NCBI GenBank assembly: GCA_963819385.1
Contig: CAWFVV010000006.1
Coordinates: forward strand, 2,356,001-2,420,000
Length of the DNA: 64,000 bases
Direction of reading: 5' to 3'
Origin: JAVDCA01 sp963819385
GTDB lineage: Bacteria > Pseudomonadota > Alphaproteobacteria > Rhizobiales > Xanthobacteraceae
Both the position numbers and the translations under genes were made by a program. This document shows positions 53,044-62,768 of this stretch, piece by piece. Under the pieces are notes generated by a model. That model had not been told where the DNA came from, searched no databases, and saw only the letters and a list, made by a program, of their open reading frames with translations. The first letter of the stretch is position 1. Every line of letters begins with the position of its first letter.

Positions 53044-55383
53044 ATGACGGTCAGCAGCACACCGACCGAAATCCGCTCCGGCTCCGGGTATCCGCATATA
53101 ATTTGGCCTTGGGCAAGGTATGCGTTCGCTGCGGCCCTCTGCCTCATCGCATTTGTGTTCACCTATTTTTACGCCGCGACGAATCCGCTGTCCGGCCGGG
53201 ATTTCTGGTACCAGCATTTCATGGGGCCGGCGCTCAACCTAGCCTGTACCGGACATCTGGCGCCGATCAAGCTGAGCGCAGAAGCCACCCCAGAGGACAA
53301 GGCGGCGTATTCGGACATCGACACATTCTTGCATCTTCGCACGGCCGACTTCTCTTGCAGCAATTTTCCAGCGCATGTGGCAACGGCCGATTTCCTCGAG
53401 AGCTCTGCGTTCTCCAATGTGGAGCAGCCGATCTATCTCATGATGGTCTATGGCACCCTCTGGCGTTTATTCGGGGTGCATTGGAGCTTGACCGCTTATT
53501 TGATCGCCGCCTGCGCCGCAATCTCGGCCCTCCTGCTGTTCCTGTGCTGCGTCAGATTCGGCCATGCCGCTCTCGCTGCCGCTGCGTCGCTGGCGTTCGT
53601 CATAAGCCCGGTGTTCCTCCAAAACTCGATTTCTCCGCGCGACGGCCTCAAATTTCCCTTCGCGGTCGGGATTTCTGCGCTTCTCGTGACGTGGGCGACC
53701 TCACCCTGCCTCCCCCGCCGCCTCCTGCTCCGCGCGATTGTCATCGGGCTCAGCATCGGCGTCGGCTACGGATTTCGCTCCGATCTCTACCTTTTTCTCG
53801 CGCCTGCCGCCGTGATATTTGCGTTTTTGTCCCAACCCAAGCTCGAACTCAGCCCGGCTCGCGCCTGGAAAAAAGCATCCGCGCAACTTCTCGTCCGAGG
53901 CGCGGCAGTCTGCGGTCTCGGCATTTCCTTTGCGATAGGCGGCTTCCTGCCGCTCGTGAACAACTTATACGTCCATAGGAACGGTCGCGCCGAAGGCTAT
54001 CATGTGCTTGCAATGGGACAGTACGGAATAACCGATGGGGATCTGTTCCTAGCGCCCGCTTACTCGGGGTCGATTTACGGATACAGAAACGCCTACAACA
54101 ATGATCTTGGCGTCGGCCTCCGGATTCTCGAATACGCTTGGCGACGAGACAACGTTCGTCCCATTTTTGCACGAGATGCCTACTTCTCATACGCCGAGCG
54201 CTATTATCGTGAAATAGTCGAGAAAATACCCGCCGATATTATCGCCGGCGGAGTTGGCGCTTTTGTGAACGTAATGACCTTTCCAGTCAGCCTTCGTCAC
54301 CACACGAACATCGTCAATGCGTTTGATCGTGAAACTCCATTTTCCACGGCGTACGAGTTCATCAGAAGCCGGTGGCACGATGCTCCGATTGGTGCGCTTG
54401 ATCAAATCTACCACGCGGTCGCCAATATTCCGCTCCTGTATATTTTCCTCATAAACGTCGGCGCGGTCTATTTCCTGTTGGTGCGCCTTGTGAGCCGCTA
54501 TGGGATCGGGTCTGCTGCGGCTGCCGTCATATTGCTTGGCGCCGTCCTGTCAGTCACATCGCTCAAGTTCGAAATTCGTCACGTGTTCTACATTTTCTCG
54601 TTCTTGTTGATTGCCTGGGTCGCGTCCATAGATGGGTTGGTGGCGTTGCTCGCCAGAGCGTCGCGAATCGCGACCGACAAGCTGCGAGGTCGCGTCGCCA
54701 CCCGCTCGCTGACGCCTGACCGAGCGGCCTTGTCCTGTTTCACCCAGGCCGCCGCAATTGCAATAGCCGTCACCGTGTCAACACTGCTGGCACTGGCGGC
54801 CGCCCGGACGTATCAAGCCGATAAGGTACGATCCTGGCTGGCCGCTTGGGTCAGCAGGCCGACTGTCCCGGTCGAATATGATCTCGTCCCGGTCCGTCCC
54901 GGCTGGTCGCTCATTCGCATCCGCTCGGCAATGCCGGTGTCCGCCGGCGGAACGCAGTTGAGCGATGCACCGCCCGTGGCCGACAGCACCGTGCGCATGA
55001 GCGTGGTTGCGATCAGGCTGGACGGCCTGCGTTGTGACGGCAAGGTTGTTACTCTGACATCCATCGGAGAGACGAACCAGCCGTGGCCGAGCACGTCTTA
55101 TAGGCTCGTCGAACCATTCTCAATCAAGCTGAAAGGCCGCTCGGATTTCGTCTCCTACATACCTGCTTTCGGCTACGCCGTTCCGGGTACAATAGCGTCC
55201 ATGTACTACCGCGGCACGGAGATCGCGGATGAAAATATCAACTGCATGAAGAGTGTTGGGGTCGTGACAAAATATTACCACGACGATCTTCTTTTCGACT
55301 TTGCCGTCCCTAGCGATCTGAGCGTGCTCTCCAGGGACAATCTATTCAAGAGATTCTACATTCCCGGCTTCGGCTTACTGTGA
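53044..55383 (+). CDS. Large multi-spanning membrane protein, not recognised
   Basis: 779 residues from the ATG at 53044. About ten to twelve membrane segments lie in residues 25-560, for instance YAFAAALCLIAFVFTYFYAA, LIAACAAISALLLFLCCVRF and AIVIGLSIGVGYGFRSDLYL. Loops include LSGRDFWYQHFMGPALNLAC, and a C-terminal soluble domain occupies residues 600-779. This layout, with an extracytoplasmic loop after the first helix and a C-terminal beta-rich domain, fits GT-C type or polysaccharide-assembly membrane proteins, but no signature was recognised. It follows the acyltransferase by 35 bases and shares its lower GC content. Confidence 0.7.
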   Translation: MTVSSTPTEIRSGSGYPHIIWPWARYAFAAALCLIAFVFTYFYAATNPLSGRDFWYQHFMGPALNLACTGHLAPIKLSAEATPEDKAAYSDIDTFLHLRTADFSCSNFPAHVATADFLESSAFSNVEQPIYLMMVYGTLWRLFGVHWSLTAYLIAACAAISALLLFLCCVRFGHAALAAAASLAFVISPVFLQNSISPRDGLKFPFAVGISALLVTWATSPCLPRRLLLRAIVIGLSIGVGYGFRSDLYLFLAPAAVIFAFLSQPKLELSPARAWKKASAQLLVRGAAVCGLGISFAIGGFLPLVNNLYVHRNGRAEGYHVLAMGQYGITDGDLFLAPAYSGSIYGYRNAYNNDLGVGLRILEYAWRRDNVRPIFARDAYFSYAERYYREIVEKIPADIIAGGVGAFVNVMTFPVSLRHHTNIVNAFDRETPFSTAYEFIRSRWHDAPIGALDQIYHAVANIPLLYIFLINVGAVYFLLVRLVSRYGIGSAAAAVILLGAVLSVTSLKFEIRHVFYIFSFLLIAWVASIDGLVALLARASRIATDKLRGRVATRSLTPDRAALSCFTQAAAIAIAVTVSTLLALAAARTYQADKVRSWLAAWVSRPTVPVEYDLVPVRPGWSLIRIRSAMPVSAGGTQLSDAPPVADSTVRMSVVAIRLDGLRCDGKVVTLTSIGETNQPWPSTSYRLVEPFSIKLKGRSDFVSYIPAFGYAVPGTIASMYYRGTEIADENINCMKSVGVVTKYYHDDLLFDFAVPSDLSVLSRDNLFKRFYIPGFGLL

Positions 55384-55453
55384 GCCGAGCCACATGAGTG
55401 TCTTCTCGCCTACTCGGCCGGGGTGAGCCGGACAGAAGACCTATCGGCGCGCA

Positions 55454-56501
55454 TCAGTTCGCCAATTTCACCAGCACCCTGCCCGCCTTGCCGCTGCGCA
55501 CGAGATCCAGCGCCGCGTTGATGTCTGCAAGCGGGAACTCGTGCGTGATGATGCCATCGAATGAGAGCTTGCCGGCCTGCACCAGGCGGATGATGCGCGG
55601 GATGTCGACATGCGGGCGCGCGTCGCCGCCGTGCGAGCCGGTGAGCACCTTGTCGAAGTGGATCGGCAGGGTCGAGATGGTGACCTTCTCGTGCGGCACG
55701 CCGACCAGGACGCAGGTGCCGTCCGGGTGGGTGAGGTCATAGGCCATCTCGATCACGCCCTTGACGCCGGTGGTCTCGATCACCTTGTCGGGGCCTTTGT
55801 CGCCGACGATGGCGCGCACCGCGGCCGCGACGTCGCCGACCTTGCCGGCATTGATGGCGTGGGTCGCGCCGCGCTCGCGCGCCATGTCGAGCTTGTGGTC
55901 GAGGAGGTCGATCGCGACGATCGGGTTGCCGCCCGCGAGTGCCGCGAACTGCACCACGTTGAGGCCGACGCCGCCGACGCCGAACACCGCGACCGACTCG
56001 CCGACCTTGAGCTTGGCGTCGTTGCCGACGACGCCGGCCGCGGTCGTCACCGCGCAGCCGAACAGCGGGCGCGATCTTGCGGTCGAAACCGGCCGGGATC
56101 ACGCTCATGCGGTTCTCGGACACGACCGCGTGGTCGTTGAACGTCGTCACCCAGCCGGCGTTGAGCTTCTTGCCGTCCCACGTATAGGCGGGCGGGCGGC
56201 TCTGGATGCCCTGGCTCGGCCGCCAGTGCAGCACGACGGCGTCGCCCGGTTTCACGGACGTGACGCCGGGGCCGATCTCGAGCACTTCGGCTGAGGCTTC
56301 GTGGCCGAGCAGGTGCGGCAGGAACTTGTCGGGGCCTTTGACCGCGTCGATCTCGTTGATCTGGGCGCCGCAGATCGTGGTGTAGAGCACCTTGACCAGC
56401 ACCTGGCCCACGTCGAGCGCGTCCGGCAGCGCGATCTCGTCGACGACGAGCGGTGCGCGCGACTGCGCGAGGATCGCGGCCTTGGCGGATTTGATTTGCA
56501 T
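55454..56501 (-). pseudogene. Zinc-binding medium-chain dehydrogenase, one frameshift
   Basis: About 349 residues from the ATG at 56501. The first part has LYTTICGAQINEIDAVKGPD, LPHLLGHEASAEVLEIGPGV and GWVTTFNDHAVVSENRMSVI. A single extra base near 56070 (GCGCCC) shifts the frame; the second part continues LFGCAVTTAAGVVGND, VAVFGVGGVGLNVVQFAALA and ATHAINAGKVGDVAAAVRAI. Repair gives RKIAPLFGCAVTTAAG, a normal dehydrogenase junction. Members with GWVTTFN are common in LPS/capsule loci, where they probably oxidise or reduce a sugar-linked alcohol. It is transcribed against the locus. Confidence 0.82.
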
Positions 56502-56534
56502 GAGTCTGGTTGCTCCGAAATCGGCGCTCGTGCT

Positions 56535-56713
56535 CCCTCTCCCCGCTTGCGGGGAGAGGGTCGGGGTGAGGGGGCGCATCCGCATCACTTGAGTCAACGA
56601 CCCGCGGCCGGCCCCCTCATCCCGACCTTCTCCCATAGCAAGTCGGGCTTGGCCGACTTGCGCATCAATAGTGCCGAAATCGGGCAAGCCCGATTTCGGG
56701 TAGGGGGAGAAGG
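56535..56713. repeat. Cluster of four GC-rich palindromes
   Basis: CCCTCTCCCCGC-TT-GCGGGGAGAGGG (56535-56560) is perfect. Next come GCAAGTCGG/CCGACTTGC (56638-56661) and CCGAAATCGGGC-AA-GCCCGATTTCGG (56674-56699). The latter two sit inside outer arms CCTTCTCCC (56626-56634) and GGGGGAGAAGG (56703-56713). It lies between the methyltransferase and dehydrogenase genes, both on the minus strand, and resembles the mosaic repeats at 2160 and 6014. Confidence 0.7.
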
Positions 56714-56739
56714 AGGAGCAAGCGCCTTGCCTGCCTAAC

Positions 56740-57405
56740 CTACTCGAAATAGATGAACTCGTAGTCGCCGGTGTAGCCGAAGTGCTGGTAGAGCCAGATC
56801 CACGACGCCGTGTCGTAGAAGGCTTCGGCGGTGAGCGCCCAGCACTCCATGTTGAACTGCTCGAGCTCGTTGCGGTAGCTCTCGACCATGATGTAGCCGT
56901 TCTTGCCGACCCGCTCGATCTCGGAGAGCGCGGTTTGCAGCTCGAAGATCTTGAGATTGTGCAGGGTGCCGAGCGAGACGACCAGGTCGAACGACTTGTC
57001 GCCGTACGGATAGCGGTCCTGCGCGCGGTAGCGGAAAAGCTGGTCCTTCACGTCGGGATGCGCGTCGGCAAGGCCGTGGCGCGAGATGTCGAAGCCGACG
57101 AGCTCGGCCTCGGGCAGCAGCAGCTTGAACTCGCGCAGCAGGTAGCCCTTGCCGCAGCCGACGTCGAGGATCCGCACCTTGCCCTTGAGCCCATGCAGGT
57201 CGACCAGCGCCTGGGCGACCGGCTTCCAGCGCCCCTCGATGTAGCGATAGCCGCCGTAGCCGTAGCGCCGGTCGCCATCCCAGTAGTCGGCCTCGTACTC
57301 CTTGGCCTTCATCATGCAATGGACCTTCTCGTCCATCATGCGGCCGACGTAGTCCCGCTTGGTCATCTTGTGCAGCGGGGTGACGATATTCAGCAGACGG
57401 CCCAT
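56740..57405 (-). CDS. Class I SAM-dependent methyltransferase
   Basis: 221 residues with a clear SAM motif I, VRILDVGCGKGYLLREFK (residues about 77-94), then ELVGFDISRHGLADAH and SFDLVVSLGTLHNLKIFELQ. The N-terminal extension (HKMTKRDYVGRMMDEKVHCM and YGYGGYRYIEGRWKPVAQAL) is conserved in a group of methyltransferases found in polysaccharide loci. It is transcribed away from rfbH; the 237-base gap between them should hold divergent promoters. Confidence 0.87.
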   Translation of the reverse strand: MGRLLNIVTPLHKMTKRDYVGRMMDEKVHCMMKAKEYEADYWDGDRRYGYGGYRYIEGRWKPVAQALVDLHGLKGKVRILDVGCGKGYLLREFKLLLPEAELVGFDISRHGLADAHPDVKDQLFRYRAQDRYPYGDKSFDLVVSLGTLHNLKIFELQTALSEIERVGKNGYIMVESYRNELEQFNMECWALTAEAFYDTASWIWLYQHFGYTGDYEFIYFE

Positions 57406-57631
57406 GGGCCTCCTCTTGGGTTAGCCTGTCGGATTGCGCGCCGCCGTTGTATAAAGGCTCGCTGGCCGTCACGCTACCGTGCGCTCGTCGCGGAGGTTTC
57501 CTCGCGGCTATCGGCCGCCTCATGGATATGCCGGGGTCGGCGAATGCGCGCGACGACACTATGCTCTTGCGTTAACTTTTCGTTCGCGGCGATACTGCAT
57601 GGTGAAATTTGGCGATCGTCCGGCGCACCCT

Positions 57632-57637
57632 GAGGGA
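57632..57637 (+). promoter_or_regulatory. Ribosome binding site of rfbH
   Basis: GAGGGA five bases before the ATG at 57643. It supports that start over the internal ATG at 57742. Confidence 0.55.
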
Positions 57638-57642
57638 ACTTG

Positions 57643-59076
57643 ATGCTTTCCGATCATCATGCGGTCCTTCGCGAGCGGGCTTTGCGGAAGTCTGGCGATC
57701 ATTTCACGCCGGCCGACTGCAACGGACAACTTGTCCCGGCGATGAACACGCCCTTCGATATGGAACACGTCCAGCGCGAGCTCGTGCTCGACTCCTGCCG
57801 GCAATATTTTGCGGGGCGGCCGGCTGTCCGATTCGTCCCGGGCGAGACCTACATCCCGGTCACCGGCAAGGTCCTCGACGCGGAAGACCTGGTGCACCTC
57901 GTCGACGCGTCGCTCGACCTGTGGCTGACGGCCGGACGTTACGCGAGCGAGCTCGAGCAACGGATCGCCGGATATTTCGGGCTCAAGCATGCCAGCCTGA
58001 CGAATTCGGGGTCGTCCGCGAACCTGCTCGCCTTCTCGGCGCTGACGTCGCCCAAGCTGAACGTCCGCCGCATCGCGCCGGGCAGCGAGGTGTTGACGGT
58101 GGCGGCCGGATTCCCGACCACGGTCGCGCCGATCATCCAGAACGGCTGCGTGCCGGTGTTCGTCGACGTCGATCTCGCGACCGCCAATGTCGATGCATCG
58201 CGGCTCGCGGCAGCCGTGACGCCGAAAACGCGCGCGATCATGCTCGCGCATACGCTGGGAAATCCGTTCGACCTGCGCGCCGTGACCGAGATCGCCAAGG
58301 CGCACAAGCTCCATCTGATCGAGGATTGTTGCGACGCGCTGGGCGCATCCTTCGACGGCCGCAAGGTCGGGACGTTCGGCGACGTCGCGACGCTGAGCTT
58401 CTATCCGGCGCATCATATCACGATGGGCGAAGGCGGCGCGGTGCTCACCAATCGCGTATCGACCAACAAGCTGATCAACTCGTTCCGCGATTGGGGCCGC
58501 GATTGCTGGTGCGATCCGGGCAAGGACAACACCTGCGGCCAGCGGTTCGATTGGAAGCTCGGCGAGCTGCCGCGCGGCTACGACCACAAATACATCTACT
58601 CGCACGTCGGCTATAACCTCAAGGTCACCGACATGCAGGCGGCGGTCGGGCTCAGCCAGTTCGCGAAGCTGGACACGTTCGTCGCCCGGCGGCGGGAGAA
58701 CTTCGCGGCCTACCGCGAGGCTTTCGTCGCCGAGCGCCTGGACGAGCATTTTTTGCTCCCGCAGGCGACCCCGGGCGGGGACCCGAGCTGGTTCGGATTC
58801 CTGGTCACGATCCGCGACGGATCGCCGCTCAAGCGGCTCGACGTGGTGCGCTACCTCGAAGAGCATCGCATCGGGACCCGTCAGCTCTTCGCCGGCAATC
58901 TGACGCGGCAGCCGGCGCTGAAATCCGTCGAGTTCCGCGTCGCCGGATCGCTCGCCAACACCGACAAGATCATGAACGACAGCTTCTGGATCGGGGTGTG
59001 GCCGGGGATCGGCGCGGCCGAGCGGAGCTATGTGATCGAGACGTTCCGCAATATGATTCGCGACCTCATCCGATGA
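57643..59076 (+). CDS. rfbH: CDP-4-dehydro-6-deoxyglucose 3-dehydrase (E1)
   Basis: 477 residues. A PLP/PMP-fold enzyme with an iron-sulfur cluster that removes the C3 hydroxyl of CDP-4-keto-6-deoxyglucose. The diagnostic feature is histidine in place of the Schiff-base lysine: LSFYPAHHITMGEGGAVLTN (His257). The cysteine set that binds the [2Fe-2S] cluster is visible in DWGRDCWCDPGKDNTCGQRF. The remaining sequence (LTNSGSSANLLAFSALTSPK, TVAAGFPTTVAPIIQNGCVP, IGTRQLFAGNLTRQPAL) matches the RfbH family along its whole length. A GAGGGA ribosome site favours the ATG at 57643, which adds about 30 residues over the family norm. The next gene overlaps its stop (ATGA). Confidence 0.95.
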   Translation: MLSDHHAVLRERALRKSGDHFTPADCNGQLVPAMNTPFDMEHVQRELVLDSCRQYFAGRPAVRFVPGETYIPVTGKVLDAEDLVHLVDASLDLWLTAGRYASELEQRIAGYFGLKHASLTNSGSSANLLAFSALTSPKLNVRRIAPGSEVLTVAAGFPTTVAPIIQNGCVPVFVDVDLATANVDASRLAAAVTPKTRAIMLAHTLGNPFDLRAVTEIAKAHKLHLIEDCCDALGASFDGRKVGTFGDVATLSFYPAHHITMGEGGAVLTNRVSTNKLINSFRDWGRDCWCDPGKDNTCGQRFDWKLGELPRGYDHKYIYSHVGYNLKVTDMQAAVGLSQFAKLDTFVARRRENFAAYREAFVAERLDEHFLLPQATPGGDPSWFGFLVTIRDGSPLKRLDVVRYLEEHRIGTRQLFAGNLTRQPALKSVEFRVAGSLANTDKIMNDSFWIGVWPGIGAAERSYVIETFRNMIRDLIR

Positions 59077-60833
59077 CCGGAGCCGACTACATCGCGCATT
59101 TTCTCGCGCGGGCGGGATGCCGGCAGGTCTTCGTCCTGACCGGCGGCGCCTGCGCGTTCATGATCGATGCGGTCGGGCGGCATCCGGGCCTCTCCTACAC
59201 CTGCTTCAACCACGAGCAGTCGGCCGCGATGGCGGCGGACGCGGTCTGGCGCGTCGACCGGACGGTCGGGGTCACCATGGCGACGTCGGGGCCCGGAGCG
59301 ACCAACCTCATCACCGGCATCGCGTGCTCCTACTTCGACTCAATTCCGTCGCTGCATATCACGGGCCAGGTCAACCAGCGCGAAAGCAGCGCCCTGCACG
59401 GCGCCAACGTGCGGCAATCCGGTTTCCAGGAAACCAAGATCGTCGAGATGGTGCGGCCGATCACCAAATACGCCGTGATGGTGAAAAGCACCGACGAGCT
59501 GCGTCAGGAACTCGCCAAGGCCTACGAGATCGCGACCAGCGGCCGCATGGGACCGGTGCTGATCGACGTGCCGATGGACGTCCAGCAGGCCGAGGTCCGC
59601 GGCGACCTGATGCTGCCGGGCTCGCCGACGATCGCGAACGAACCGCCGGCGTCAGTCGCGGGCGCGCTCACCGCGACGCTCGCGGACGCGCGGCGTCCGA
59701 TCGTCTTGTGGGGCGCCGGGATCGGCCTCGCCGGCGTCGAGCGCGCGGTCGCCGCATGGCTCGCGCAGACCGGGCTGCCGTTCGTGTCGAGCTGGGCCGG
59801 GTTGACCTATTTCGATCACGATCATCCGGGGTTCCTTGGACAGATCGGCGTCTACGGCAATCGCGGCGCGAATTTCGCGCTGCAGAATGCCGATACGGTC
59901 ATCGTGCTCGGCAGCCGGCTCGACAACCGGCAGCGGTCGGGCAACGCCAAGAACTTCGCGACCGGCGCGACGGTGCACGTCATCGACGTCGACGCCGAGG
60001 AGCTGCGCAAGTATCACGGCGACGGCTACCGGACGAACAAGCTCAATCTGCGCGACCTGCCGTCGGTCCTGCAACAGATCGCGCCGCCGGCGATCGACAC
60101 CGAATGGCGCGCGTACGTGGCGCAAATGAAGGCGCGCTACTACGGCCGCGAGACGAGCACGTCGGCGCTGCGGCTCAACACGCTGTCGCCTTATGACGTC
60201 GTCCGCCGGCTCAGCGACACGGTCGACCACGACGCCATCGTGGTCGGCGACACCGGCGCGGCGGTGTGCTGGCTGCACCAGGCATTCCGGGTCAAACGGC
60301 ACACTTTGTTCACGGCAGGCGGCAACTCGCCGATGGGCTATGCGCTGCCGGCCGCGATCGGCGCCAAGCTCGCGTCGCCGGATCGGCAGGTCATCTGCTA
60401 CAGCGGCGACGGCGGCTTTCAGCTCAACATCCAGGAGCTGCAAGTGCTCGCGCAGCACGGCCTCGACGTCGGCGTCGTCGTGATGAACAATTCGAGCTAC
60501 GGCATCATCAAGCAGTTCCAGGACAGCTATCTCGACAGCCGATACCTCGCGTCGCAGACCGGGTACGGCACGCCGGACTTCGGACGCATCGCGGCGGCCT
60601 ACGGGCTCGATTACGTGAAGGTCGAGCGTCTCGACCAGATCGGCCCGGACCTCTTTCGCGGCGGCAAGCCGGTGATTGCCGACGTGATGTTGAGCGCCGA
60701 CACGCTGATCGAGCCGAAGCTCGAGATGGGCCGGCCGATCAACGACCAGTTCCCCTATCTTCCCGAGGACGAATACGCCGCGGGCAACCGGTTCGTCTCC
60801 TATCCTCGGCCCAGCCGCATGCACACGGGATAG
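59073..60833 (+). CDS. TPP-dependent acetolactate-synthase-like enzyme (YerE-type candidate)
   Basis: 586 residues with the three domains of acetolactate synthase-type enzymes. The TPP-activating glutamate is Glu48 in CFNHEQSAAMAADA, the FAD/central domain contains IVLWGAGIGLAGVERAVAAW, and the TPP/Mg site is YSGDGGFQLNIQELQVLAQH (GDG at 445-447) with VVMNNSSYGIIKQFQ. The gene overlaps rfbH (ATGA) and sits next to rfbF/rfbG homologues. In Yersinia, YerE is a TPP flavoenzyme that adds a two-carbon unit from pyruvate to the 4-keto group of the RfbH product to make yersiniose. The same role is inferred here. A plain acetolactate synthase is less likely given the operon. Confidence 0.85.
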   Translation: MTGADYIAHFLARAGCRQVFVLTGGACAFMIDAVGRHPGLSYTCFNHEQSAAMAADAVWRVDRTVGVTMATSGPGATNLITGIACSYFDSIPSLHITGQVNQRESSALHGANVRQSGFQETKIVEMVRPITKYAVMVKSTDELRQELAKAYEIATSGRMGPVLIDVPMDVQQAEVRGDLMLPGSPTIANEPPASVAGALTATLADARRPIVLWGAGIGLAGVERAVAAWLAQTGLPFVSSWAGLTYFDHDHPGFLGQIGVYGNRGANFALQNADTVIVLGSRLDNRQRSGNAKNFATGATVHVIDVDAEELRKYHGDGYRTNKLNLRDLPSVLQQIAPPAIDTEWRAYVAQMKARYYGRETSTSALRLNTLSPYDVVRRLSDTVDHDAIVVGDTGAAVCWLHQAFRVKRHTLFTAGGNSPMGYALPAAIGAKLASPDRQVICYSGDGGFQLNIQELQVLAQHGLDVGVVVMNNSSYGIIKQFQDSYLDSRYLASQTGYGTPDFGRIAAAYGLDYVKVERLDQIGPDLFRGGKPVIADVMLSADTLIEPKLEMGRPINDQFPYLPEDEYAAGNRFVSYPRPSRMHTG

Positions 60834-60836
60834 GCC

Positions 60837-61775
60837 GTGATCGCGATCCTGGGCGCCACCGGATATGTCGGGCGCAGCCTGGCGCGCCACATCGCCGCCG
60901 CCACCGATCGGCCGCTCACGCTGTTCGCGCGGGAACCGGCGCGGCTGGCGGACGAAGCGTGGCGCCGCGCGGTCAACTTGGGCGACCTCGCGCGCTTCGA
61001 CGCCGGCGGGTTCGACCTCGTGATCAATGCGATCGGCCCCGGCGAGCCCGGCCAGGTGCAGGCGCTGGGCGGGCAGATCGTGGAGATCAGCGAAGCCTGG
61101 GACCGGCGCGTGCTGACCACGATGGGGCCGCACACCCGCTACGTCTATCTGTCGAGCGGCGCGATCTACGGCGCGTTCGACCGGCCGGCGGACGCCGACA
61201 GCGCGCTGCGGCTGCCGATCAACCGGCTCGAGACGGTGGCGCCCTACGTGCTCGCGAAGCTGTGCGCCGAAGTCCGCCACCGTTGCGTCGCGCGGCCCAT
61301 CCTCGATCTGCGGATCTTCGCCTATGCGGATGCGTCAATTCCGCACGCGGCGCGCTTCTTTCTCGCCGAGCTGGCGGCATGCGTCGCCCGCAAGACGCCG
61401 TTCAAGACCTCGCCGGCCGACATGGTGCGCGACTATGCGGGCGCCGCCGAGCTCTGGGATCTCATCGCCTGCTGGAGCGCGGCGGGAGCGCCCAACCTCG
61501 CGGCCGACCTTTATTCCGCGGCCCCCGCGAGCAAATCCGACATCCTGCGGGCGGCGCGCGACCGCTTCGGGCTGGTGGTCGAGACGGACGCGGTCGAGGG
61601 CGGCGGCGGCGCGACGGGCGGCAAGCCCGTCTATGCATCGGCCTACCGGATCGCCGAGACGTTCGGCTACCGGCCGCGGCGAACCTCGCTGGAAATCGTG
61701 TTATCAGTGCTCGACGAGGTTGCAACCGGGGCGCGCCCCCGGCCGGCTGCGTCCGGAACGGAGGGGCACGGATGA
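60837..61775 (+). CDS. NAD(P)-dependent SDR reductase (YerF-like role possible)
   Basis: 312 residues from a GTG at 60837, three bases after the TPP enzyme. Nucleotide motif IAILGATGYVGRSLARHIA, active-site serine region VYLSSGAIYGAFD and YVLAKLCAEVRH (YxxxK). The short, divergent SDR would fit the reduction of the branched-chain acetyl group, the YerF step of yersiniose formation. This role is inferred from position only. Its stop overlaps the ATG of the following glycosyltransferase. Confidence 0.75.
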   Translation: MIAILGATGYVGRSLARHIAAATDRPLTLFAREPARLADEAWRRAVNLGDLARFDAGGFDLVINAIGPGEPGQVQALGGQIVEISEAWDRRVLTTMGPHTRYVYLSSGAIYGAFDRPADADSALRLPINRLETVAPYVLAKLCAEVRHRCVARPILDLRIFAYADASIPHAARFFLAELAACVARKTPFKTSPADMVRDYAGAAELWDLIACWSAAGAPNLAADLYSAAPASKSDILRAARDRFGLVVETDAVEGGGGATGGKPVYASAYRIAETFGYRPRRTSLEIVLSVLDEVATGARPRPAASGTEGHG

Positions 61776-62768
61776 AGACGATCTCGGTGGTGACGCCGGT
61801 CTACAACGAGGAGCTCAACGTCCGCGACTGCTACGAGGCGGTGCGCCGGCTTTTCGATGGCGACCTCGCGCGTTATCGCCGCGAGCATGTCTTCTGCGAC
61901 AACGCGTCGACCGACGGGACGCTGGCGATCCTGCGCGAGATCGCCGCCCAGGATCCGTGCGTCAAGATCATCGTCAATGCGCGCAACTTCGGGCCGCTGC
62001 GCAACACCTATAACGGCGTGATGGCGGCCACGGGCGACGCCGTCCTGCTTTTCCTGCCGGCCGACCTGCAGGATCCGCCGGAGCTGCTGCCGCAATTCGT
62101 CAGCCACTGGGAGGCCGGCTACGAGATCGTGTACGGCATCCGCGCGACCCGCGAGGAAGGCTGGCTGATGCGCACGGTCCGCAACACCTACTACAAGGTG
62201 CTGACCGGGCTCTCGGAGATCCAGGTCCCGCCCGGCGTGGGCGATTTCCAGCTGGTCGATCGTCGCGTCATCGAATCCATGCGCAAGGTGCGCGACGCCG
62301 CGCCGTTCCTGCGCATGATGACCTTCGAGTGCGGCGGCCGCGCGATCGGCATCCCGTACCAATGGCGCGCCCGCAAAAAAGGATTTTCGAAGAACCGCCC
62401 CTTCGCGCTCGTCAGCCAGGGCATGAACGGCGTCACCTCGTTCACGACCGCGCCGGTGCGCATCGGGCTGATGGCCGGGTTCGTCCTCTCCTTTCTCAGC
62501 GTCGGTTACGCACTCGTCAATCTCGTGCTCGGTTTCCTCTTCACCGGGCAGCTGGCGCCAGCCCGGCATCATGACCCTGATCGTCGCGCTGTTCTTCTTC
62601 GGCGGCGTGCAGTTGTTCTTCGTCGGACTGGTCGGCGAATACGTCCTCGCCATCTACGGGCAGGTGCGGGAGAAGCCGCTCGTGTTCGAGCGGGAACGGA
62701 TCAATTTCGCCGCGGACGCGGCCGGCGCGACTCGCGCCGACAAGACCGAGCAAATGGGACAGCCATGA
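61772..62768 (+). pseudogene. Glycosyltransferase family 2 (GtrB/DPM1-like), one frameshift
   Basis: About 331 residues. ISVVTPVYNEELNVRDCYEA, HVFCDNASTDGTLAILREIA and FLPADLQDPPELLPQFV carry the catalytic GT-A sites, and VGDFQLVDRRVIESM is typical of polyprenyl-phosphate glycosyltransferases. The first membrane segment (GFVLSFLSVGYALVNLVLGF) is followed by a frame break near 62562. The second membrane segment is in another frame (TLIVALFFFGGVQLFFVGLV) and ends at 62768. Such enzymes load a sugar onto a lipid phosphate for transfer outside the cytoplasm. The ATG of rfbF overlaps its stop. Confidence 0.82.
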
